Assembly (NCBI GenBank): GCA_902797495.1
Contig: CADBTH010000056.1
Location: 1-5,787, forward strand
From: an uncultured Ruminococcus sp.
GTDB lineage: Bacteria > Bacillota > Clostridia > Oscillospirales > CAG-272
Length of the DNA: 5,787 nt
Direction of reading: 5' to 3'
The notes beneath the pieces are model-generated. The model ran no database searches, was not told where the DNA came from, and worked only from the letters and a program-made list of their open reading frames with translations. A program made the position numbers and the translations under genes. Every line of letters begins with the position of its first letter. Position 1 is the stretch's first letter. Positions 1 through 5,787 of the stretch are shown piece after piece.

Positions 1-3000
1 AACAGCTTTGATTACGCCGTTATCGAGGTCAACCCGCGCGTTTCGCGCTCTTCCGCGCTCGCTTCCAAGGCGACCGGATACCCGATAGCGAAGATCACGA
101 CGAAGATCGCTCTCGGTTACACTCTCGACGAGATAAAGAACGATATCACGGGGAAGACTTGCGCCTGCTTCGAACCGACTCAGGACTACGTCGCCGTGAA
201 ATTCCCGAAGTGGCCGTTCGACAAATTCGCCTCCTCAAGCAGGACGCTCGGAACGCAGATGAAGGCGACGGGCGAGGTCATGGCGATCGCGCAGAGCTTT
301 GAAGAAGGACTTATGAAAGCGGTGAGGGGAGCCGAGATCTCCCTCGACACGCTCGACGCCGCCCCGCTCTCCGCAAAGCCCGTGAGGGAGAGGCTCGCGG
401 AGCAGAACGACAGACGGCTCTTCACGGTCTATGAAGCCCTGATGAGCGGAGTCACCGTCGACGAGATAAACGGGATCACGAAGATCGACCGTTTCTTCAT
501 TAATAAAATAAAGAACCTCGCTCTGTGCGAGAAGGCTCTGTCAGAGGGTAACCTGACGGATGAGCTCTACAAAAGGGCGAAGAGGCTCGGCTTTACCGAC
601 GGCGCGATAAAGCGCATCTCGGGAGCGGGGACTCTTCCGAAGTTCTCCTACAGCTACAAGATGGTAGACACCTGCGCGGCGGAGCTCGACGCCGAGACCC
701 CGTACTTCTACTCCTGCTCGGATGAGGACTGCGAATCGCGCGCGCACCGCAGGAGCGGAAAGCCGGTCGTAATGGTGCTCGGCTCGGGCCCGATCAGGAT
801 CGGTCAGGGGATCGAATTCGACTACAGCTCCGTCCACTGCGTGTGGACTCTGCGCGAGATGGGATACGACGTCGTTATCGTCAACAACAATCCGGAGACT
901 GTCTCGACGGACTACGACACGGCTGACAGGCTCTACTTCGAGCCGCTCACCCCCGAGGACGTCATGAGCATCATCGAGGTCGAAAAACCGATCGGAGTCG
1001 TCGTCGCGTTCGGCGGACAGACGGCGATAAAGCTGACGAAATTCCTCGACGAAGCGGGTATTGCGATACTCGGCACTTCCGCCGAGAGCATCGATATCGC
1101 CGAAGACCGCGCGAGATTCGACTCGCTCCTCGAAACGTTCGGTATCAGCCGTCCGAAAGGGTACGGAGTCAATACCGAGGCGGAGGCGCTCGACGCGGCG
1201 AACGCTCTCGGATACCCCGTTCTGCTGCGCCCGTCGTACGTCATAGGCGGACAGAATATGACGATATCGCGAAGCGACTCCGAGACGTCGTCATATATGA
1301 AGAAGATCCTCTCCGGCGGCATCGACAACCCCGTGCTCGTCGACAAATATATGCCCGGAGTCGAGCTTGAGGTCGACGTCATCTCCGACGGCGAGGACGT
1401 GCTGATCCCCGGCATCATGGAGCATATCGAGCGCGCGGGAGTACACAGCGGCGACTCGATAGCGGTCTACCCGCCTTACAATCTGAACGACAGATTCCTC
1501 GAAAAGATCTGCTCGTCCTCTGAAAAGCTCGCGCTCGCCCTCGGAACAAAGGGACTTGTAAACATACAGTATCTCATATATGATAACGAGCTCTACGTCA
1601 TAGAAGTGAATCCGCGCGCGTCTCGTACCGTTCCGTATATCAGCAAGGTGACGGGAGTTCCGATGACCGATCTTGCGACCCGCGTGATGCTCGGAGAAAA
1701 GCTCTCGGACCTCGGATACGGCACGGGGCTCTACAGAACTCCGCCGTATTTCGCGGTAAAAGTTCCCGTCTTCTCTTTTGAAAAACTGTCCGACGCGAAC
1801 TCCATCCTCGGGCCGGAGATGAAGTCGACGGGCGAGGTGCTCGGGCTCGGAAAGACTATGCCGGAGGCGCTCTTCAAAGGGCTCAGCGCAGCCGGATTCT
1901 CCGTCCCCTCCCCCTACAGCAAGGAGACTCCGGGAGTCTTCATCAGCGTCGAGGAGAGCGACTATCAGGAGATAATCTCCCTCGCAAAACGCTTTTTTGA
2001 CCTGAAGATCGCGCTTTACGCAACGCGGGGCACCGCGGAGGCGATAGGAAGCCTCGGCGTACCCGTGACGTCGGTCGCAAACGCGACGGAGAGCGGCGAG
2101 ATCGCGGAGCTGATGGAGAGCGGAAAGATACACTATATCGTCTACACGGGAGCGGTCAAGGACGCGACCGTCGGAGATTACACTCTGCTCCACAAGCGGG
2201 CGATGCAGCTCGGCATCCCGTGCCTGACCTCTCTCGACACCGCAAACGCTCTCGCCGACATCATCGCGAGCCGCTTCACGCTGAGCAATACCGAGCTCGT
2301 AGACATCAACAATATGCGCCGCTGGCGCCGCAGGATCAACTTCGCCAAGATGCACTCCTGCGGAAACGACTACATCTTCATCGAGAATTTCGACGGCGGC
2401 ATCACCTGCCCCGAGTCCCTTTGCGTGGAGCTTTGTACTCCCCACTACGGGATAGGGGGCGACGGAATCGTCCTCGTCGGAAAGTCGAAGATCGCCGACG
2501 CGTCCGTCCGCTCGTTCAACCGCGACGGAAGCGAGGGAAAGATGGCGGGCAACAACATCAGATGCGTTGCAAAATACCTCTTCGACAAGGGTTTCGTCCG
2601 CAGCGAGACGATAACGATCGAGATGTCGGGCGAGATACACCGCCTGAAGCTTTATCTGCGCGACGGAAAAGTGAGCTCCGTCTCGGTAAGTATGGGAAAG
2701 GCGACTTTCAGCCCGGCGGACGTCCCCGTCATATCTGACGGCGAGGTCGTCGATAAACTCATCGCCGTCGGTGGGGAAGAGTACCGCGCGACCTGCGTTT
2801 CGGTCGGAAATCCCCATTGCGTCGTCTTCTGCGACGCGATCGACGCGCTCGACCTCGACTCGGTCGGTCCGCGTTTCGAGTATGCGGATATCTTCCCCGA
2901 GAGAGTGAACGCCGAGTTCGTCCGCGTGATCAATTCAAATACCCTGCGCCTCCGCGTCTGGGAGCGCGGAAGCGGCGAGACTCTCGCCTGCGGCACCGGC

Positions 3001-3165
3001 GCGTGCGCCGCTGTCGCCGCGGCGGTCAGATGCGGATATATCAAGGAGGGCGCCGACGTCCTCGTCAAGCTCGCCGGAGGCGACCTCACGGTCAATTACA
3101 CCGACGGCGAGATAATCCTCACCGGCGACGTCACCCTCGTCTTCGAAGGAACGTTTGAATATTAA
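1..3165 (+). CDS. carB-dapF: Carbamoyl-phosphate synthase large subunit fused to diaminopimelate epimerase (5' partial)
   Basis: One open frame from base 1 to TAA at 3163-3165 (1054 residues seen). The CarB half makes carbamoyl phosphate from ammonia (supplied by the small subunit), bicarbonate and two ATP, for pyrimidines and arginine. Seen in order: the end of the first ATP-grasp unit, with IEVNPRVSRSS and metal ligands E9 and N11 (E. coli E299/N301 by eye); an oligomerisation region to about residue 250 (VDTCAAE motif); the second ATP-grasp unit from about 254 (GSGPIRIGQGIEFDY, NPETVSTDYD, IMEHIEQAGVHSGDS-like motif, E535/N537 in IEVNPRASRTVP); and an MGS-like regulatory domain at about 645-770. 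The frame then continues through MRRWRRR into a full DapF domain (779-1054). About 290 N-terminal residues lie outside the window. GTG at 196 lies inside the conserved DYVAVKFPKW segment and is not the start. The CarB assignment is very secure; a fused translation product is inferred from the unbroken frame. Confidence 0.95.
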   Translation, partial: NSFDYAVIEVNPRVSRSSALASKATGYPIAKITTKIALGYTLDEIKNDITGKTCACFEPTQDYVAVKFPKWPFDKFASSSRTLGTQMKATGEVMAIAQSFEEGLMKAVRGAEISLDTLDAAPLSAKPVRERLAEQNDRRLFTVYEALMSGVTVDEINGITKIDRFFINKIKNLALCEKALSEGNLTDELYKRAKRLGFTDGAIKRISGAGTLPKFSYSYKMVDTCAAELDAETPYFYSCSDEDCESRAHRRSGKPVVMVLGSGPIRIGQGIEFDYSSVHCVWTLREMGYDVVIVNNNPETVSTDYDTADRLYFEPLTPEDVMSIIEVEKPIGVVVAFGGQTAIKLTKFLDEAGIAILGTSAESIDIAEDRARFDSLLETFGISRPKGYGVNTEAEALDAANALGYPVLLRPSYVIGGQNMTISRSDSETSSYMKKILSGGIDNPVLVDKYMPGVELEVDVISDGEDVLIPGIMEHIERAGVHSGDSIAVYPPYNLNDRFLEKICSSSEKLALALGTKGLVNIQYLIYDNELYVIEVNPRASRTVPYISKVTGVPMTDLATRVMLGEKLSDLGYGTGLYRTPPYFAVKVPVFSFEKLSDANSILGPEMKSTGEVLGLGKTMPEALFKGLSAAGFSVPSPYSKETPGVFISVEESDYQEIISLAKRFFDLKIALYATRGTAEAIGSLGVPVTSVANATESGEIAELMESGKIHYIVYTGAVKDATVGDYTLLHKRAMQLGIPCLTSLDTANALADIIASRFTLSNTELVDINNMRRWRRRINFAKMHSCGNDYIFIENFDGGITCPESLCVELCTPHYGIGGDGIVLVGKSKIADASVRSFNRDGSEGKMAGNNIRCVAKYLFDKGFVRSETITIEMSGEIHRLKLYLRDGKVSSVSVSMGKATFSPADVPVISDGEVVDKLIAVGGEEYRATCVSVGNPHCVVFCDAIDALDLDSVGPRFEYADIFPERVNAEFVRVINSNTLRLRVWERGSGETLACGTGACAAVAAAVRCGYIKEGADVLVKLAGGDLTVNYTDGEIILTGDVTLVFEGTFEY
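1933..2310 (+). other. MGS-like regulatory domain of CarB
   Basis: Residues about 645-770 match the C-terminal domain of CarB, where UMP, IMP and ornithine act in E. coli. Visible motifs are LYATRGTAEAIGSLGV near the start and IPCLTSLDTANALADII near the end. The middle is divergent: where many homologues have a KVxEG segment and an INT-x-x-G segment, this protein has VANATESGE and VYTGAVKD. The family match is clear; altered effector control is only inferred from an alignment by eye. Confidence 0.75.
2335..3162 (+). other. dapF: DapF (diaminopimelate epimerase) domain of the fusion, first catalytic Cys replaced by Ala
   Basis: This 276-residue domain matches the usual DapF length (274 in E. 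coli). The family converts LL- to meso-diaminopimelate in the cytoplasm for lysine and peptidoglycan, using two cysteines as a proton-shuttling pair. Retained motifs are KMHSCGNDY (N789), FNRDGSE (N840), GNPHCV (N937), ERVN (N970), WERGSGET (E988, R989) and ACGTGACAAV with the second catalytic Cys, C997. The first catalytic site, normally CGNGxRC, reads AGNNIRC, so the E. coli Cys73 equivalent is A849 (GCG at 2545-2547). The domain begins with Ile-Asn-Phe where a stand-alone protein would begin with Met, which fits a true fusion. ATG 2314, seven codons upstream, is the only nearby in-frame start and has no clear Shine-Dalgarno sequence. Membership of the family is certain; epimerase activity is not. 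Confidence 0.93.
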
Positions 3166-3173
3166 CAAGATGC

Positions 3174-3207
3174 GCGCCGCGGGAAACCGCGGCGCTCTTT
3201 GCGTTTT
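3174..3207 (+). terminator. Rho-independent terminator after carB-dapF
   Basis: A perfect 9-bp inverted repeat, GCGCCGCGG / CCGCGGCGC (3174-3182 and 3187-3195), encloses a GAAA tetraloop of the stable GNRA type. It is followed by a T-rich but interrupted tail, TCTTTGCGTTTT, at 3196-3207. It begins 9 nt after the stop codon of the fusion gene, the expected place for ending that transcript. The tail is less uniform than ideal, but the stem is very strong. Confidence 0.88.
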
Positions 3208-3271
3208 GTACAAAAAAACAGCTTCACTTTGCATATAGATTACAAAAATACAAAAGCGGCTTTATCTTTGA

Positions 3272-3300
3272 TTGACAGAGCTTTTTATGTTAGTTATAAT
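3272..3300 (+). promoter_or_regulatory. Consensus sigma-A (sigma-70 type) promoter
   Basis: TTGACA at 3272-3277 and TATAAT at 3295-3300 both match the consensus exactly and are separated by the optimal 17 bp. Transcription would start around 3307, giving a leader of about 28 nt before ATG 3335, too short for a riboswitch or attenuator. The -10 box lies inside a 12-bp AT palindrome, TTATAATTATAA (3294-3305). It should drive the dockerin / nucleoside hydrolase gene independently of the upstream gene. Confidence 0.9.
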
Positions 3301-3320
3301 TATAAAAGATACTCTTGACC

Positions 3321-3326
3321 AAGGAG
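3321..3326 (+). promoter_or_regulatory. Shine-Dalgarno site for the dockerin gene
   Basis: AAGGAG lies 8 nt before ATG 3335. This fixes the start of the secreted protein, and the next codons encode the expected Lys-Lys and hydrophobic run of a signal peptide. Confidence 0.9.
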
Positions 3327-3334
3327 AAACAACC

Positions 3335-5787
3335 ATGAAAAAAGCAGTCAGCCTGATCCTGATATTCACTTTCATACTGACTTTACTTCCGACCGGCGTC
3401 TTCGCGACCGGCACGGAGCCGTCCGAAAACACGGTAGAGATCGTATTCGACAGCGCGGAGAACTCCGGGGCGATCGTCACGGAAGGAGGAGCGCCCGTCG
3501 TCAGATACGGCGACGTCAATTCCGACGGAGCGCTGACGATCAGAGACTCGATGACTCTTAAAAAATTCGTCGCAGGCTCGTCCGTAGAGATAGACCGCTC
3601 CGCCGCGGACATCAACGCGGACGGCAGCGTGAATATAAAGGACCTCAATCTTCTGAAGAGGCTTCTCGTCGGAGACCAGACGGTCATCGACAACCTTCCT
3701 TCGGGATCGTCCGGCGGCGCGGGTGCCGCTGAATACGACGCGGCCGAGAACGCGGCGCTCGTCACGGCGTCGTCCGCGGGAGACCTTTCGGCGAAGGTCG
3801 TGACCGAAGAGCTCGAGGGCGGCTTTGACGCGGAGGACTACAGATTCGCCGGCATCGTCTATAAAGCCGAGACCTCGTCCGACTCCGGCGCGCTCTACCC
3901 CGACTCCGACGGAGCGGAAAAGACGGAGTACGCAGTAGTTTCCGACGGAGAGTATCACGTAAAGCTCTTCGCGCTTGAGGAGAACGGCGACTGGACGGGA
4001 GAGATCCCCGCGATCGCGTTCGACTTTATCGAAAACGCGGCGGCGGGAGACAGGGTCTTTGTCGACAGCTTTATTATGACAAACAGAATAGAAGAGCTTG
4101 AGCGCGCGGCGGCGGAGAGACTGCAGGCGAGATGCTACACCGATCTTGCGGTTGCAGACGGCGCGTCCGGCGCGGTATCCGACAGCGACACGTTCTCGAT
4201 AATCTTCAACAACGAGGAGTCGCTCTCCGACCTCGGCGCGCCAAACCACACGAACTATTCCTTCAATAAATACGCGAACTGCCTCGAGCTCGAGGTCGAC
4301 TCGGGCAAGACCGACCCCAATATTTATCTCGACCTCTCGTCCTACGGACTGTCCGCGGACGAGTACAGATACGTGACTTACGTCTACAGATCGAGAAATT
4401 CGTCCTCTTACGAGCGCAAGGGAGAGATCTTCTTCTGCGCGGGGAACGTAGCGGTGCCGACCGGGGGATGCTCGCATCAGTTCACGCTCACTCAGAACGG
4501 CAATCTTTACGCGGTTACGGTCGACGGCGCGGCTCTTCGCACCTCGTCCAACCAGCCGTATTGGAACGGCGCGATCCACGGACTCAGACTCGACTATTTC
4601 CAGGACGCGAAGCCCGGGGAATCGGTATTCATAAAGGGCGTCGTCCTCAGCAAGACCGCGTCTGCGGCGACGGCGGCGGAAAACCTTATGAAAGGCGTCG
4701 CCTCTGTCGGCGCGATGGACGCGAAGGCGTCGGTCGACTATATGTACAAGGTGTACTCCAAAGATACCTCGGGGACCGCTTACGTCGAGGACGTCGGCGA
4801 TGATCACGTTTTCCGCTTCACGGGCGGAACGGTCGACAGATTCACGAAGGAGCATCTCGAGGGCAGACTTGCGAAATTCATCGCGAAGAACGTCGGGACG
4901 ACTCCCGCCGTTGAAGTGCTCGACGGATACGACGAGCTCTACGAGTCCTACGCCGCAACGGAGCTTTCCGAAGGATACGTCACGTACAAAGTTCAGGTGG
5001 ACGACGCGTTCTGCGTCCTCTTCCGCAAGACCGTATACAATATGCAGAAGGTCATCCTCGACCACGACCTCGGCCCAGACTGCGACGACGCGGCGGCGGT
5101 CTGCATCGTCGTCAAGGCGCACATGAAGGGCGAGATCAACTGCCTCGCGATAACTTCCTGTATGTACACCTCGATGAGCGCGTACGCGGCTCAGGCGGTA
5201 CCCGATTATCTCGGTTGTCACGACATCCCGTTCTCCTACAACAACGAGAGGAGTGCGACCGGAACGAACGTGCGCTGCTGCGGCACTCCCGCGACTCGCT
5301 ACTGGAACAATCACGGGCCGTGGCCGACTATCTATTACAACACACCTCTTCTCCGTCAGATCTTCGCGGACAACGGCGGAAAAGGCGACATCATCTTCAT
5401 CACGACCGGGCCTCTCACGACCCTCTACTGCCTGTTCAATTCTCAGGGCGACTCGGTCAGCCCGATGACCGGACGCGAGCTCTTCGCGGCGAACGTCGGA
5501 AGCTACGTCGTCGGAGGAGGCAACTTCCAGAATCTGAACGACAACGAGCACAATTTCGCCGAAGATTTCGAGGCGACTGACGCGACGGTGAACACGATAA
5601 CCGAAGTTCCGATGACCTTTGTCGGAGCGAACGTCGCGGGCAACTTCCTCACCGGCGACAACCTCCCGAACTGCCCCGACGACTGGGTGCTCAAACCCTA
5701 CTACTACCTCCAGACCTGGGAGCAGTACTACACGAGGCAGGCGTGGGACCTCGCGACGGTCTACTACGCGATCTACGGCGGCGCGGG
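3335..5787 (+). CDS. Secreted dockerin protein with a nucleoside-hydrolase-like domain (3' partial)
   Basis: ATG 3335 opens a frame with no stop to the window edge (817 codons seen). Residues 1-24 are a Sec signal peptide: MKK, a hydrophobic core, and a VFA/TG cleavage site. Residues about 58-113 form a two-repeat type I dockerin, followed by a Ser/Gly/Ala linker. Residues about 150-250 and 286-441 are related beta-rich segments that look like carbohydrate-binding modules. Residues about 442-569 are unrecognised. From about 570 the protein resembles inosine-uridine nucleoside hydrolases: DHDLGPDCDD metal motif (576-585), TTGPLT (690-695), EHNFAEDFEA (738-747), and WDLATVYYAIYGG near the edge. 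I infer an exported enzyme that docks to a cohesin partner and cleaves N-glycosidic bonds of nucleosides or a related substrate. It has its own promoter. Domain order is seen directly; substrate and docking partner are unknown. Confidence 0.92.
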   Translation, partial: MKKAVSLILIFTFILTLLPTGVFATGTEPSENTVEIVFDSAENSGAIVTEGGAPVVRYGDVNSDGALTIRDSMTLKKFVAGSSVEIDRSAADINADGSVNIKDLNLLKRLLVGDQTVIDNLPSGSSGGAGAAEYDAAENAALVTASSAGDLSAKVVTEELEGGFDAEDYRFAGIVYKAETSSDSGALYPDSDGAEKTEYAVVSDGEYHVKLFALEENGDWTGEIPAIAFDFIENAAAGDRVFVDSFIMTNRIEELERAAAERLQARCYTDLAVADGASGAVSDSDTFSIIFNNEESLSDLGAPNHTNYSFNKYANCLELEVDSGKTDPNIYLDLSSYGLSADEYRYVTYVYRSRNSSSYERKGEIFFCAGNVAVPTGGCSHQFTLTQNGNLYAVTVDGAALRTSSNQPYWNGAIHGLRLDYFQDAKPGESVFIKGVVLSKTASAATAAENLMKGVASVGAMDAKASVDYMYKVYSKDTSGTAYVEDVGDDHVFRFTGGTVDRFTKEHLEGRLAKFIAKNVGTTPAVEVLDGYDELYESYAATELSEGYVTYKVQVDDAFCVLFRKTVYNMQKVILDHDLGPDCDDAAAVCIVVKAHMKGEINCLAITSCMYTSMSAYAAQAVPDYLGCHDIPFSYNNERSATGTNVRCCGTPATRYWNNHGPWPTIYYNTPLLRQIFADNGGKGDIIFITTGPLTTLYCLFNSQGDSVSPMTGRELFAANVGSYVVGGGNFQNLNDNEHNFAEDFEATDATVNTITEVPMTFVGANVAGNFLTGDNLPNCPDDWVLKPYYYLQTWEQYYTRQAWDLATVYYAIYGGA
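3506..3673 (+). other. Type I dockerin module, two EF-hand-like repeats
   Basis: Repeat 1 (D60-D71) reads DVNSDGALTIRD and repeat 2 (D92-D103) reads DINADGSVNIKD. Each has Asp/Asn/Asp at loop positions 1, 3 and 5, Gly at 6 and Asp at 12, the calcium-binding pattern of dockerins, followed by a helix (MTLKKFVAG, LNLLKRLLVG). Dockerins bind cohesins on scaffoldins or cell-surface proteins. Loop positions 10-11, often partner-specifying, are Ile-Arg and Ile-Lys, unlike the Ser-Thr pair typical of Clostridium thermocellum. The module sits directly after the signal peptide, whereas dockerins are most often C-terminal. Confidence 0.9.
3782..4657 (+). other. Two related beta-sandwich (CBM-like) segments
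   Basis: Two segments (residues about 150-250 and 286-441) share one plan: a YRF/YRYV strand leading to a (V/T)Y run, then a W-x-G-x-I element, then an ending of the form D-aromatic...A-x-x-G-(D/E)-x-VF-(V/I), as in DFIENAAAGDRVFVDSF and DYFQDAKPGESVFIKGV. This ending resembles jelly-roll modules in secreted Clostridia proteins, where it often reads GDxIYIDYIAFF. Each ending is followed by an Ala/Glu-rich helix (IEELERAAAERL and ATAAENLMKG). Carbohydrate or surface binding is inference; no ligand residues can be assigned. Confidence 0.55.
4658..5041 (+). other. Unrecognised inter-domain segment of the secreted protein
   Basis: Residues about 442-569 match no family I recognise. They start with an Ala-rich helix continuing from the second beta module, then a beta-rich stretch (DYMYKVYSKDTS, DDHVFRFTGGTVD), a basic amphipathic helix (HLEGRLAKFIAKNVG), and two strands before the catalytic domain (GYVTYKVQVDDAFCVLF). 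The alternation suggests a small folded domain, not a linker. Confidence 0.5.
5042..5787 (+). other. Nucleoside-hydrolase-like (IUNH) catalytic domain, C-terminus beyond window
   Basis: KVILDHDLGPDCDDAAAV fits the N-terminal calcium-binding motif of inosine-uridine nucleoside hydrolases, with D576, D578, D584 and D585. A two-residue insertion relative to the intracellular DxDPGxDDA form resembles the GPDxDD version of secreted bacterial members. Downstream are TTGPLT (usually GPLTN), Y-V-V-G-G-G-N, EHNFAEDFEA aligning with the ribose-binding EFN...DPEA segment, PMTFVGANVAGNFLTG, and WD (W804-D805) where many members have HD, the Asp being a metal ligand. The usual His is therefore Trp. The fold is well supported; specificity is unknown. 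Confidence 0.82.

Noticed and set aside
2220..2738. Plus-strand open frame in another phase over the fusion junction, considered as a frameshift sign
   Set aside because: The product is an Arg/His/Pro-rich shadow, while the main frame stays in register with CarB and then DapF motifs, so no frameshift is indicated.
1291..2817. Minus-strand open frame of 508 codons
   Set aside because: It is antisense to the carB-dapF coding sequence with the same biased, domain-free composition, and the sense strand is unambiguous.
196..3165. GTG at 196 as the start of the first gene
   Set aside because: The frame is open back to base 1 and encodes conserved CarB sequence (IEVNPRVSRSS) there. The GTG is a Val inside a conserved segment with no ribosome site.
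2314..3165. A separate dapF gene starting at ATG 2314
   Set aside because: The frame is continuous with carB and there is no clear Shine-Dalgarno sequence just upstream. Internal initiation cannot be excluded, but a fusion is the simpler reading.
3166..3334. Riboswitch, attenuator or small RNA in the intergenic region
   Set aside because: The leader after the promoter is only about 28 nt, and the one strong hairpin is explained as the upstream gene's terminator.
3383..5551. Very long minus-strand open frame (722 codons)
   Set aside because: It lies fully antisense to the dockerin gene. Its product is a monotonous Arg/Val/Asp/Glu-rich string with no recognisable domain, signal or start region, as expected when a GC-biased codon pattern suppresses antisense stops.
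1..5787. Operon linking pyrimidine synthesis and nucleoside hydrolysis
   Set aside because: The two genes share a nucleotide theme, but a strong terminator and an independent promoter separate them, and the second product is extracellular, so the adjacency is probably incidental.

Overview
The window holds two plus-strand genes, both cut by its edges, separated by a 169-bp intergenic region that contains a strong terminator followed by a consensus promoter. The coding DNA is GC-rich, with codons ending mostly in C or G, while the intergenic region is AT-rich. A sigma-A type promoter, a strong Shine-Dalgarno sequence, a short Gram-positive-like signal peptide and a dockerin module together suggest an anaerobic Clostridia-type Firmicute, such as an uncultured gut or rumen member. 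That placement is inference; there is no rRNA or other phylogenetic marker here.

Bases 1-3165 are the 3' part of one uninterrupted reading frame. It encodes most of the carbamoyl-phosphate synthase large subunit (CarB; pyrimidine and arginine synthesis) and continues with no stop and no convincing internal start into a full-length diaminopimelate epimerase (DapF; lysine and peptidoglycan precursor). The epimerase half keeps nearly all recognisable active-site residues, but the first of the two catalytic cysteines is an alanine (codon 2545-2547). The frame is already open at base 1, and about 290 residues of CarB are missing upstream.

Bases 3166-3334 hold a perfect 9-bp GC stem with a GAAA loop and T-rich tail (terminator), then TTGACA-17 bp-TATAAT, a short leader and AAGGAG 8 nt before an ATG. 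The downstream gene is therefore probably its own transcription unit, not part of the carB-dapF transcript.

Bases 3335-5787 are the first 817 codons of a large secreted protein that runs off the window. In order it has a signal peptide, a two-repeat type I dockerin, two related beta-rich segments resembling carbohydrate-binding or jelly-roll modules, a segment I do not recognise, and a nucleoside-hydrolase-like domain. A dockerin joined to a nucleoside hydrolase fold suggests an extracellular enzyme that docks to a cohesin-bearing scaffold and acts on nucleosides or another ribosyl-like substrate. This architecture and the CarB-DapF fusion with an altered catalytic centre are the two most interesting features. 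I saw no tRNA, rRNA, CRISPR array, insertion sequence or phage feature.
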